From positions 186,001-250,000 of the forward strand of contig NZ_VSEY01000009.1 in the NCBI RefSeq assembly GCF_008086045.1: a stretch of DNA of 64,000 nt. The letters are read 5' to 3'. A program made the position numbers and the translations under genes. The DNA comes from Nonomuraea sp. PA05. GTDB taxonomy: Bacteria; Actinomycetota; Actinomycetes; Streptosporangiales; Streptosporangiaceae. Below the pieces are notes generated by a model that worked only from the letters and a program-made list of their open reading frames with translations, made no database searches and was not told the origin of the DNA. Below, piece after piece: positions 36,401 through 43,731 of the stretch (the first letter of the stretch is position 1; each line of letters begins with the position of its first letter).

Positions 36401-37221
36401 TGGAGCTTGCCCGCTTCACCGGATCGAACTTCGCCTACCAGCACCTGCCGTTCGGCCGCTTCCTCGACGACATGGCCGCGCTCGGCCGGGAGCGGCTGGA
36501 GTTGTGGGGCATCGCGCCGCAGCTCCACGTGCCCGAGCTGAGCGACGCCGGCGCGCGCGCCGTCCGCCGCCGCGCCGCCTCGCGCGGCCTGAGCGTCGCC
36601 TGCCTCACGCCCGAGCAGGTGATGTACCCGGTCAACCTGGCCTCCCCCGACACGGCGCTGCGGGCGCGCAGCGTCGCGATGTTCCGGCGCGCCGCCGAGC
36701 TCTGCGCCGAGCTGGAGGCGGAGCTGCTGCTGCTCACGCCGGGACGCGGGTTCGAGGACGAGCCGGTGGCAGCCGCCTGGCGCCGCTCCGCCGACGCGAT
36801 CGGCGAGATCACCTCGTACGCGGCGGCGCTCGGCGTGACGTGCGTGCTGGAGGCGCTGCAACGCGTCGAGTCCAACCTGGTCAACGACTCGCGGACGCTG
36901 GCCGGGATGATCGGCGAGATCGGCGCGCCGAACCTGGGCGCCGTCCTCGACACCGTGGCCATGGCCGTGGCAGGGGAGAGCGTGGACGACTACTTCGACG
37001 CCCTCGGCGACCGCGTCCGGCACGTGCACCTCATCGACGGCCGGCCCGCCGGGCACCTGGCGTGGGGCGACGGCGAGCTGCCGCTGGCCGGGTACCTGGA
37101 GGCGCTGGAGCGGCGGGGGTATCGCGGGCTGATGACGTTCGAGCTGTTCGGGGACGGCACGTACGCCATGGCGCCGCGCGCCGCCGTGGAGCGCTGCCTG
37201 GCGGCGGTCAGCCGGCGATGA
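36400..37221 (+). CDS. frlC: TIM-barrel fructosamine 3-epimerase-like protein (FrlC-like)
   Basis: 273 residues, xylose-isomerase-like TIM barrel. The pattern of E. coli FrlC is recognisable: NFAYQHLPFGRFLDDMAALG, RLELWGIAPQLHVPEL, VACLTPEQVMYPVN, CVLEALQRVESNLVND with a likely metal Glu, AVLDTVAMAV, HVHLIDGRPAGHLAWGDGEL and MTFELFGDGTYAM. FrlC interconverts fructoselysine and psicoselysine, so this gene would widen the substrate range. Two adjacent ATGs (36397 overlapping the previous stop, and 36400) are possible; 36400 has better spacing to GGGA. It completes a frl-type locus with frlB and frlD. Confidence 0.78.
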   Translation: MELARFTGSNFAYQHLPFGRFLDDMAALGRERLELWGIAPQLHVPELSDAGARAVRRRAASRGLSVACLTPEQVMYPVNLASPDTALRARSVAMFRRAAELCAELEAELLLLTPGRGFEDEPVAAAWRRSADAIGEITSYAAALGVTCVLEALQRVESNLVNDSRTLAGMIGEIGAPNLGAVLDTVAMAVAGESVDDYFDALGDRVRHVHLIDGRPAGHLAWGDGELPLAGYLEALERRGYRGLMTFELFGDGTYAMAPRAAVERCLAAVSRR

Positions 37222-37365
37222 AGGTGCGGCCTCCTCGCGGTCGAGCTGGTCGTCGTGGGCCCGCCACACGGGCCCCATGCCACCGCGCCCGAGCAGGCTC
37301 AGCCACCGGTACCGGCCCGCCGGCCGCTGCGGGACGTCCTGACTCGCCGGTTCCACCGGCGTCAC
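37222..37365 (-). pseudogene. Serine/threonine protein kinase N-terminal remnant
   Basis: From ATG 37365 the minus strand reads an N-terminal kinase start: QRPAGRYRWLSLLGRGGMG, then PVWRAHDDQLDRE. GRGGMGxVWRAxD is the glycine-rich ATP loop of bacterial PknB-type kinases. The sequence then runs into the antisense of the frlC 3' end and loses all kinase character, so about 48 codons survive of ~300. It looks like a gene truncated when the frl cluster was inserted or by a deletion. Confidence 0.75.
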
Positions 37366-37388
37366 CCCTCACAGCTCGACCGCTGGGA

Positions 37389-38249
37389 TCATCTCTTAGG
37401 GGCGGCATCCCGGTGCAGCAGACCGAGGATGTGCGGCCAGGCGGCCTGGCCCAGCCTCGCGTCCGCGGCCTCGTCACCGCCGTGACGGAACCGCGGCGAG
37501 GCCGGAGCGGGCCCCTCCCCCGGCAGGCGGAGACGATGCCCGGCCTCCCCACCGCTGATCAGGCGGACCTGGCGGCCGGCGGCGCGGCGGCGGGCGGCGA
37601 GCCGCTCGGCGAACGGCAGGGACGGCCACATCGCGTCGCCCCCTCCCGCCACCAGCAGCAGCTCGGCCCTGGCCGCCTCTACGGGGATCGCGGCATCGGC
37701 CATCAGGCCCGCGAACGTGCGTTCGCTGCGCTCGTACCAGCCGCGAATCGCGACAGGCCCGCCGGTCGGCTCGGCGGCGGCCCAGTCGTCGTACGGGACG
37801 AAGGGCAGCGGCTGCCCCTTCCACGTCCAGGACGACCGGTACGGACGCTCCCGCCCGTCCCGTCCTGGGCCGACGTTGCCCCAGACCACCGACGTGGGCG
37901 ACATGGCGACGACGGCGTCCACCCGGGGGTCTCGGACGGCGGTGAGCAGCGCGGCCTCCGCCCCCTTGGAGGCGCCCAGCAGGCAGATGCGCCGCACGCC
38001 GGCGGCTTCGAGCAGATCGACGGCGGACACGAAGGTCTCCAGCGGGACCTCGCAGATGCCCGGCGGCTGCCCCGGGCCGCCGAACCACCGGATCGCCAGC
38101 GCGGTCACCCCCTGCCCGGCGAGGAGACGGGCCCGCTCGCGATCGACGCGCCCGCTCGACCCCGCCAGGACGAGCACGCCCGTGCGGGTGCCGGGGCCCG
38201 CGTCGATCAGGACGCCCTCCCACGGCTCCGTCAGCTCCCGCTCCTCCAT
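37389..38249 (-). CDS. Alpha/beta hydrolase, BAAT/acyl-CoA thioester hydrolase-like
   Basis: 286 residues. The C-terminal BAAT-type hydrolase fold is visible: VLVLAGSSGRVDRERARLLA, ALAIRWFGGPGQPPGICEVP, nucleophile elbow LLGASKGAEAAL, VVAMSPTSVVWG and a late GEAGHRLRLPGE with the candidate catalytic His. Substrate unknown; acyl-CoA thioesters or amide-like esters are usual. Start at ATG 38249 with GGAGG four to five bases before; the frame stays open further upstream but without coding character. It lies beside the kinase remnant. Confidence 0.75.
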   Translation of the reverse strand: MEERELTEPWEGVLIDAGPGTRTGVLVLAGSSGRVDRERARLLAGQGVTALAIRWFGGPGQPPGICEVPLETFVSAVDLLEAAGVRRICLLGASKGAEAALLTAVRDPRVDAVVAMSPTSVVWGNVGPGRDGRERPYRSSWTWKGQPLPFVPYDDWAAAEPTGGPVAIRGWYERSERTFAGLMADAAIPVEAARAELLLVAGGGDAMWPSLPFAERLAARRRAAGRQVRLISGGEAGHRLRLPGEGPAPASPRFRHGGDEAADARLGQAAWPHILGLLHRDAAPKR

Positions 38250-38295
38250 GCGCCTCCTCGCCTCCCGGCCCCGCACTCTATCGAGCGCCGGTCGT

Positions 38296-38430
38296 GATAC
38301 CGTCTGCGTCGCCGTGCAACACCGCGAACCGGGGAGGTGAGACCGATCAACGCTGTCACAGGTCGGGGCTCCCTCACTCGCATGGCCTAGGGAGCGCCCG
38401 CAACAGGCAATCCCGAAAGGCTTGAACGCT
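38296..38430 (+). promoter_or_regulatory. Long structured 5' leader of an alpha/beta hydrolase gene
   Basis: A possible -10 (GATACC, ~38297) would leave a leader of about 125 nt. It can fold into at least two hairpins: GACC/GGTC arms flanking ATCAACGCTGTCACA, and CTCCCT/AGGGAG arms enclosing about 15 bases. I could not match it to any riboswitch class I know. It ends at GAAAGG before the start codon. Confidence 0.35.
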
Positions 38431-39162
38431 GTGCGCTTCACCTCCACGACGTCGCTCGACGGCGTCACAGAACGTCTGTTCACCCTCGGCGACATCCCCG
38501 GCGTGCTGTGGACGCCGGACGACGCCGCAGGCCCGCGTCCCCTGATCCTGATGGGGCACGGCGGCGGCCGGCACAAGCAGGCCCCGGACATCGTCGCCCA
38601 CGCCCGCCGCTTCGCCGCCGAAGGCGGGTTCGCCGTGGTGGCGGTCGACGCGCCGCACCATGGCGAGCGGCCGAAGGGCGAGGAGTTCGGCCGCGTCCTG
38701 GCCGGGCTGCGGGCCGGCATGGTCGCGGGCGGCGACAACGGTGGCCCGCTCGCCGCCATGCACGAGTTCCTGTCCGAACAGTCCGTCCCGGAGTGGCGGG
38801 CGGTGCTGGACGCCGTCCAGGACCTGGACTTCGTCGGCGCGGGGCCGGTGGGCTACTGGGGCATGTCGATGGGGTGCGGGCTCGGCGTCCCGTTCGTCGC
38901 GGCGGAGCCCCGGGTCCGCGCGGCGGTGCTGGGCCTGCTCGGCGTGCACGGCCTCGCCGAGGCCGCCGCGCGGATCACCGTTCCGGTGCGGTTCCTGCTG
39001 CAGTGGGACGACGACCTGGTGCCCAGGGAGCAGGGGCTGGCGCTGTTCGACGCGCTGGCCACGGCCGGCAAGACGCTGCACGCCAACCCCGGCAAGCACG
39101 GGGAGGTGCCCGCGTTCGAGACGGACAGCTCGCTGCGGTTCCTCATGCGGCACCTCGGGTGA
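38431..39162 (+). CDS. Alpha/beta hydrolase (dienelactone hydrolase-like)
   Basis: 243 residues. Oxyanion region LILMGHGGGRHKQ, VVAVDAPHHGERP, nucleophile elbow GYWGMSMGCGLGV, the acid in FLLQWDDDLVPREQGLALFD and a C-terminal His region (GKHGEVPAFE). GTG 38431 is favoured by GAAAGG ten bases upstream; TTG 38422 is too close to it. Substrate unknown. Its 3' end overlaps the convergent VOC gene by 20 bp. Confidence 0.82.
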   Translation: MRFTSTTSLDGVTERLFTLGDIPGVLWTPDDAAGPRPLILMGHGGGRHKQAPDIVAHARRFAAEGGFAVVAVDAPHHGERPKGEEFGRVLAGLRAGMVAGGDNGGPLAAMHEFLSEQSVPEWRAVLDAVQDLDFVGAGPVGYWGMSMGCGLGVPFVAAEPRVRAAVLGLLGVHGLAEAAARITVPVRFLLQWDDDLVPREQGLALFDALATAGKTLHANPGKHGEVPAFETDSSLRFLMRHLG

Positions 39163-39508
39163 AGAAGTTGACGAGGTTGCCGTCCGGGTCGCGGAACAGC
39201 AGCGAACGGTTGCCCCACGGCATCGTGGCGGGCTCCTGGACGACGTCCGTGAGGTGGCCGGTCAGGCTCTCGTAGACGCGGTCCACGTCGTCCACGAGGA
39301 ACTCGACGATCACGCGGTGGCCGCCGGCGGGTTCCGTGGCGAGCAGCGGGACGGTGCGGGTGCCGGCGATCGCCAGCGTGGCGGCCGGCGTCCTGATCTC
39401 GGCGAAGTCCTCCGTCGCCCAGGCCGCCCTGACGCCGGTGGCCTTCTCGTAGAACTCGACGAGGCGTGCGACGTCGCCGGTGATGACGCGGATCGAGACG
39501 AAGTCCAT
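39143..39508 (-). CDS. VOC-superfamily (glyoxalase/bleomycin-resistance fold) protein
   Basis: 121 residues, one glyoxalase-like beta-alpha-beta-beta-beta module pair: FVSIRVITGDVARLVEFYEK, HRVIVEFLVDDVDRVYESL and RSLLFRDPDGNLVNFF, the last being the common C-terminal signature. Role unknown; such proteins bind or modify small electrophiles or antibiotics. GAAGGAG precedes ATG 39508. It diverges from a WYL regulator across a perfect long inverted repeat, so its expression is probably controlled by that regulator. Confidence 0.87.
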   Translation of the reverse strand: MDFVSIRVITGDVARLVEFYEKATGVRAAWATEDFAEIRTPAATLAIAGTRTVPLLATEPAGGHRVIVEFLVDDVDRVYESLTGHLTDVVQEPATMPWGNRSLLFRDPDGNLVNFFTRGAA

Positions 39509-39546
39509 GGTTGTTCTCCTTCGGTCGTGCTGACGCGTCGCACGTT

Positions 39547-39585
39547 ACGGCCGATTGTGGACAGAATCGGTCCACAATCGGCCGT
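39547..39585. promoter_or_regulatory. Perfect 16-bp-arm inverted repeat between VOC and WYL genes
   Basis: ACGGCCGATTGTGGAC (39547-39562) and its exact reverse complement (39570-39585) are separated by AGAATCG. This 39-bp dyad covers most of the 89-bp intergenic region and abuts TAGGCT (39585-39590), a possible -10 for the WYL gene. It is the best candidate in the window for a single high-affinity operator. Confidence 0.8.
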
Positions 39586-39597
39586 AGGCTCGTGCAC

Positions 39598-40602
39598 ATG
39601 TCCCGACCCACCGGCCGCGTGCTCACCCTCCTGGAGCTGCTGCAGTCGGGCGGCACCCGGACCATGGCCGAGCTCGCCGACCGGCTCGGCGTCGACGGCC
39701 GCACCGTCCGGCGGTACGTCGGCCACCTGATCGACCTCGGCGTGCCCGTCGAGTCGGTGCGGGGCCGTTACGGCGGGTACCACCTCGCGCGCGGGTACCG
39801 CCTGCCTCCGCTCATGCTCGACGACGACGAGGCGCTCGCCGTCCTGCTCGGCCTGGTCGCGGGGCGGCGCGCCGGGGACACCGCGAGCGAGACGGCGGCG
39901 GCCAAGATCCGGCGGGTGCTGCCGGACCGGCTCGCCCGCCGGCTCGACGCGCTGCTGGAGTCCCTGGCCTTCACCGGGCCTTCCACCGGGTCTTCCACCG
40001 GGCCTTTTACTGGGCCGCTCGGGGCGCGTGCCGCTCCCGACGCCGAGGTCCTGCTCACGCTCGCCGACGCGGTACGGCACCGCCGCCCCGTCTCCTTCCG
40101 GTACGCCGATCGCCACGGCCGGGGCAGCGACCGCACGCTGCACCCGTACGGGATCGTCGGCCATTCGGGGCGCTGGTACGTCCACGGCGAGGACGCGCGG
40201 GCGGGTGAGAGCCGCACGTTCCGGCTCGACCGGATCGCGGACGCCAGGGCGCTGCCCGGCTCCTTCGCCGTGCCCGCCGGGGCGGATCCCGTGGAGCGGG
40301 TCCTGACGGGATTCGCCACGGCGTCCTACCGGCACGAGGTGGTCCTGCGGATCCGCGCCACTGTCGAGCAGCTCCGCGCCCGGCTGCCCGCCGGTGTGGC
40401 GCAGATCGAGGCGGTGCCGGGTCCCGAGGGTGAAGGCTGGTTGCGGGTCCTGTTGCGGGTCGAACGGCTCGACTGGCTGCCCGGGGTGCTCGCCTCGCTC
40501 GACCGGCCGTTCGTGATCGAGCGTCCGGACGAGCTGCGCGACCTCGTCCTCGCACTCGCCGGCCGCCTCGCGTCACACGCCCAAGCCGACACCGACGCCT
40601 GA
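39598..40602 (+). CDS. WYL-domain transcriptional regulator (HTH_11 + WYL)
   Basis: 334 residues. The N-terminal HTH (RVLTLLELLQSGGTRTMAEL, RLGVDGRTVRRYVGHLIDLG) is followed by the WYL ligand domain (YADRHGRGSDRTLHPYGIVG, RWYVHGEDARAGESRTFRLD) and a WCX-type C-terminal extension. WYL regulators sense ligands, often nucleotides or ssDNA. An FTGPSTGSSTGPFTGP linker between the domains is repetitive. ATG 39598 is chosen; no clear Shine-Dalgarno, consistent with a leaderless transcript starting at the dyad edge. Confidence 0.9.
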   Translation: MSRPTGRVLTLLELLQSGGTRTMAELADRLGVDGRTVRRYVGHLIDLGVPVESVRGRYGGYHLARGYRLPPLMLDDDEALAVLLGLVAGRRAGDTASETAAAKIRRVLPDRLARRLDALLESLAFTGPSTGSSTGPFTGPLGARAAPDAEVLLTLADAVRHRRPVSFRYADRHGRGSDRTLHPYGIVGHSGRWYVHGEDARAGESRTFRLDRIADARALPGSFAVPAGADPVERVLTGFATASYRHEVVLRIRATVEQLRARLPAGVAQIEAVPGPEGEGWLRVLLRVERLDWLPGVLASLDRPFVIERPDELRDLVLALAGRLASHAQADTDA

Positions 40603-40608
40603 CCACGC

Positions 40609-40705
40609 TCCCCCAAGCCCAGCCGGTCTCGCCCTCCCCCTCCCCCAAGCCCAGCCGGTCTCGCCCTCCCCCTCCCCCAAGCCCAGCCGGTCTCGCCCTC
40701 CCACT
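40609..40705. repeat. 32-bp tandem repeat, three copies, after the WYL stop codon
   Basis: The unit containing CCCCAAGCCCAGCCGGTCTC and then GCCCTCCC recurs with exact 32-bp spacing (AAG at 40615, 40647 and 40679), starting seven bases after the stop. It fills the gap between the convergent WYL and moeA genes. No coding signal otherwise in 40603-40767. Confidence 0.88.
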
Positions 40706-40767
40706 CCACCTGCCCCAGCCGGGCCGCTCCCTGCTCTACCTGCGCGCTGCCGGTCCGCCCTCCCGCT

Positions 40768-42036
40768 CTACCTGCGCAGGAGCATCAGCGGCACCGGCCC
40801 GCCTGGCTCGTGACCGTGCGGGACGGCCGCGAGCGCGTCGCCCAGGGCCGCGCCGTTCAGGAACGCGGGCCGGTCACCGCCGAGAGCCCGCACCCCGGCC
40901 CCGTCCCAGACGACCGGCACGATGCGGGTGCGACCGGCGGGCGCCCGCACCCGGGAGATGAGCGGGGCCTGCGGCAGGACGCCGAGCGGGCGGCAGGACA
41001 GCCCCGCCAGGAGCGGCCCGAGCAGGGTGTGGGCGGCGGTCAGCGCGGCGAACGGGTTGCCGGGCAGGCCGACGACGTACGGGCCGCCGCGCGGCCTGGC
41101 GAGCAGCGCGGGATGGCCCGGCCTGCTCGCCACCGAGTCGACGATCCACCGGGCGTCGCGCTCGGCGAGCAGGCGGCGCAGCCCGTCGGTGACGCCGACC
41201 GACGTCGATCCGGTGACCACCACCACCTCGGCGCCCGGCTCGTCCACCGCCTTGGCCAGCGCGGAGGCGGGCTGGTCGGGCACGTGGACGAGGTCGGCGA
41301 GGTGGCCGCCCAGCTCGGCGATCAGGGACGGCAGCAGCGGGCCGAGCGCGTCGCGCACCCGGCCGGGCGCGGGCAGGCCGTGATGGGCCAGCTCGTCGCC
41401 GGTGACGATCGCCCGGACGGCGGGCGCGCGGCGGACCAGCAGCTCGTCGTACCCGCATGAGGCGGCCAGGCCGAGCAGCGCGGGGCCGACCGGGGTGCCC
41501 GCGGGCGCCAGGCTCGCACCGGCGGGCGTGTCTTCTCCAGCGCGCCGGATGTGCTTGCCGCGCTCCAGAGCGGGCCCGGCCACACGGCCGTCACCCGCCC
41601 TGCCACCCGCGCTGCCATCCGCCCTGCGACCCGCCCTGCCACCCGCCCTGCCACCCGCCCTGCCACCCGCCCTGTCATCCGCGGTGGCGGACTCGATGGG
41701 GAGCACCGCCCACGCACCGGCAGGGACGACGGCGCCCGTGGAGATCTCCACGGCGTGCCCGTTCTCCAGCCGTTCGCCCGGCCATGGCCTGCCGGGGCGC
41801 GCACTGCCGGTGAGCGTCCACGGGCCGTCGCCGGCCACGGCGTACCCGTCCATGGCGGAGGTGTCGAAGGCGGGCAGCGGCGTCGGCGCGACGAGGTCCT
41901 CCGCGAGCGTCAGGCCCGCCGCACGGCTGAGCGGCGTCCGCGCGGGCGGCGCGGGCTCGGCGGACGCGTGCGCGAACCGCCTCGCGGTCGCCCAGGCGAC
42001 GTCCCTGCGGGTTGCTTGATCGGCTGCCGTTACCAC
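40768..42036 (-). CDS. moeA: Molybdopterin molybdotransferase MoeA
   Basis: 422 residues. MoeA domains in order: ARTPLSRAAGLTLAEDLVAP, PAFDTSAMDGYAVAGDG, the MoaB/Mog-like domain with AIVTGDELA and VVVVTGSTSVGVTDGLRRLL, VVGLPGNPFAALTAAHTLLG, and a C-terminal beta barrel. It inserts molybdate into adenylylated molybdopterin. GTG start at 42036. Between the first two domains is a GGRA tetrapeptide repeat of about 28 residues that normal MoeA lacks. Lone copy here; molybdenum cofactor partners are outside the window. Confidence 0.92.
   Translation of the reverse strand: MVTAADQATRRDVAWATARRFAHASAEPAPPARTPLSRAAGLTLAEDLVAPTPLPAFDTSAMDGYAVAGDGPWTLTGSARPGRPWPGERLENGHAVEISTGAVVPAGAWAVLPIESATADDRAGGRAGGRAGGRAGRRADGSAGGRAGDGRVAGPALERGKHIRRAGEDTPAGASLAPAGTPVGPALLGLAASCGYDELLVRRAPAVRAIVTGDELAHHGLPAPGRVRDALGPLLPSLIAELGGHLADLVHVPDQPASALAKAVDEPGAEVVVVTGSTSVGVTDGLRRLLAERDARWIVDSVASRPGHPALLARPRGGPYVVGLPGNPFAALTAAHTLLGPLLAGLSCRPLGVLPQAPLISRVRAPAGRTRIVPVVWDGAGVRALGGDRPAFLNGAALGDALAAVPHGHEPGGPVPLMLLRR
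41593..41676. repeat. moeA: 12-bp tandem repeat inside moeA
   Basis: Seven in-register 12-bp units (consensus ACCCGCCCTGCC on the plus strand) encode a GGRA repeat in MoeA. The unit is a multiple of three, so copy-number change would keep the frame. Confidence 0.88.
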
Positions 42037-42093
42037 GCCTCACGTTCCCATCTGTGGTGTCTGACGTGCAAGTCGGCCACTCGGCAGGCCCCC

Positions 42094-42151
42094 TTGACAT
42101 ATACCCCCCTATGGTATTTATTTGCCCCGCCAGCATACCCCCTAGGGGTAA
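42094..42151 (+). promoter_or_regulatory. MFS promoter with two CsoR-type operators
   Basis: A strong promoter reads TTGACA (42094-42099), a 17-bp spacer, TTTATT (42117-42122). The spacer contains ATACCCCCCTATGGTAT (42101-42117), and downstream lies ATACCCCCTAGGGGTAA (42135-42151), starting 34 bp later. Both fit the ATACC...GGTAT pattern with a G/C-rich centre bound by CsoR/RcnR-family repressors. No such repressor gene lies in the window. Confidence 0.65.
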
Positions 42152-42172
42152 TAGAAGAAGTTTGGAGTTCTC

Positions 42173-43594
42173 ATGTCCGCACCATCACCGAGGCGCTGGG
42201 CCGCCCTGGCCCTGATCGCCCTGGCGCAGTTCATCGTGATCATGGACACGTCGATCACCGGCGTGGCCCTGCCCCGCATCCAGCAGGACCTCGGCTTCTC
42301 GCAGGAGAACCTGTCCTGGGTCTTCAACGCCTACGTCGTCGCCTTCGGCGGCCTCCTGCTGCTGGGCGGCCGGCTTTCCGACCTGTTCGGCGCCCGCCGG
42401 CTCTTCGGCGCCGGCTGGATCGTCCTGCTCGCCGGTTCGCTCCTGGCCGGGATCGCACCCGAGGTGTGGGTCGAGCTGACCGGCCGCGCCGTGCAGGGCG
42501 TGGGCGCCGCGCTGATCGCGCCGTCCGCGCTCACCCTGCTGATGACGCTGTTCGGGCACGACCCGAAGGAGCTGACCAAGGCCCTGGCCCTGTACGGCGC
42601 CGCCGCGCCGGCGGGCGGCACCGCCGGCGTCTTCCTCGGCGGCGTCATCACCGAATACCTGAGCTGGCCGTGGGTCTTCTACATCAACGTCCCCATCGCG
42701 GTCGTCGCGCTGCTGGCCACCGGCCCGCTGATGCCCGCCGCACCGGCCGGGCGCGGCTCCATCGACGTCCTCGGCACGCTGACCGTCACCCTCGGCCTCG
42801 GCACCGCCGTCTACGCCGTCGTCCGCGCACCCGAGGCGGGCTGGGGCTCCGCCCAGACGTGGATCGCGCTGGCCGTCGCCGTGGCGCTGCTGGCCGCGTT
42901 CGTCGCCGTCCAGGCCCGGCGTCAGGAGCCGCTGATGCGGCTGTCCATCTTCCGCACCCCCGGCCTTGCCGCCGCCAACCTCACCCAGCTCCTGCTCGGC
43001 GGCGCGTGGATCCCGATGTGGTTCTTCCTCAACCTCTACCTGCAGCAGGTCCTCGGCTACAGCGCCTTCCCCAGCGGCGCCGCCCTGCTCCCGATGACCG
43101 TGCTCATCATGCTCGGCATGATCGTCCTGGCGCCGCGAGCCATCGAACGCTTCGGCCCCAGGACGACCACGGTCGCCGGCCTGCTGCTGCTCACGGCGGG
43201 GATGGCCTGGCTGTCGCTGATCAGCCCCGACGGCAGCTTCGCCGCCGACGTCCTGCCCGCCAGCCTGGTGGCCGCGCTCGGCATGTCGCTGGCCTTCATC
43301 CCCTCCCTCGGCACCGCCATCTCCTCCGCCCGTCCGGAGGAAGGCGGGCTGGCGTCGGGGATCGTCAACACCAGCTACCAGGTGGGCTCCGCGCTCGGGC
43401 TGGCCGCGATGACCGCCGTGGCCGCCGCCAACGGCTCGGGGCGGCTCGGTGACCTGCCGGCGCTGACCGAGGGCTTCTCCTCGGCCTTCGTGGGGGCCGC
43501 CGCCATCGCCCTGGTGGGGGCAGTGGTCGCCGCCGCCACCCTGCGGACGCGCACCGGCGCGCCCGCCGACCAGGTCACCGCCTCCCGTGGGTGA
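42173..43594 (+). CDS. MFS transporter, DHA2 (14-helix) family
   Basis: 473 residues with 12-14 hydrophobic segments. ALAQFIVIMDTSITGVALPR and the motif A-like LGGRLSDLFGARRLFGAGWI mark the DHA2 drug:proton antiporter group, and VQGVGAALIAPSALTLLM is motif C-like. It is intact, unlike the copy at 14.1 kb. GGAG precedes the ATG. The promoter carries CsoR-type palindromes, suggesting release by copper, persulfide or formaldehyde-type signals rather than by a local drug-sensing repressor. Confidence 0.9.
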   Translation: MSAPSPRRWAALALIALAQFIVIMDTSITGVALPRIQQDLGFSQENLSWVFNAYVVAFGGLLLLGGRLSDLFGARRLFGAGWIVLLAGSLLAGIAPEVWVELTGRAVQGVGAALIAPSALTLLMTLFGHDPKELTKALALYGAAAPAGGTAGVFLGGVITEYLSWPWVFYINVPIAVVALLATGPLMPAAPAGRGSIDVLGTLTVTLGLGTAVYAVVRAPEAGWGSAQTWIALAVAVALLAAFVAVQARRQEPLMRLSIFRTPGLAAANLTQLLLGGAWIPMWFFLNLYLQQVLGYSAFPSGAALLPMTVLIMLGMIVLAPRAIERFGPRTTTVAGLLLLTAGMAWLSLISPDGSFAADVLPASLVAALGMSLAFIPSLGTAISSARPEEGGLASGIVNTSYQVGSALGLAAMTAVAAANGSGRLGDLPALTEGFSSAFVGAAAIALVGAVVAAATLRTRTGAPADQVTASRG

Positions 43595-43611
43595 CCGCTG
43601 CGGACGCGGAA

Positions 43612-43715
43612 GCGCTCACCGCTGGGTGGGCGCTTCCCCGTCGATGGCGCTCACCGGCCGGGGGCGCTTCCCCGTCGATGGCGCTCACCGGCTGGGGGGC
43701 GCTTCTCGGGCGGTG
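43612..43715. repeat. 34-35-bp tandem repeat, three copies, after the MFS stop codon
   Basis: Units beginning GCGCTCACCG and ending GCGCTTCCCCGTCGATG start at 43612, 43647 and 43681; the third is diverged at its end. They fill the gap between the convergent MFS and allophanate hydrolase genes. No other feature is visible in 43595-43731. Confidence 0.85.
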
Positions 43716-43731
43716 GCGCGTGGCAGGTTCG

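Noticed and set aside
38250-38759. N-terminal extension of the BAAT-like hydrolase to 38759
   Set aside because: It runs antisense into the next gene, lacks conservation-like features, and ATG 38249 has a good ribosome-binding site.
40609-43715. CRISPR-like repeats of 32-35 bp
   Set aside because: Copies are directly adjacent with no spacers and no cas genes are near; they are plain tandem repeats.
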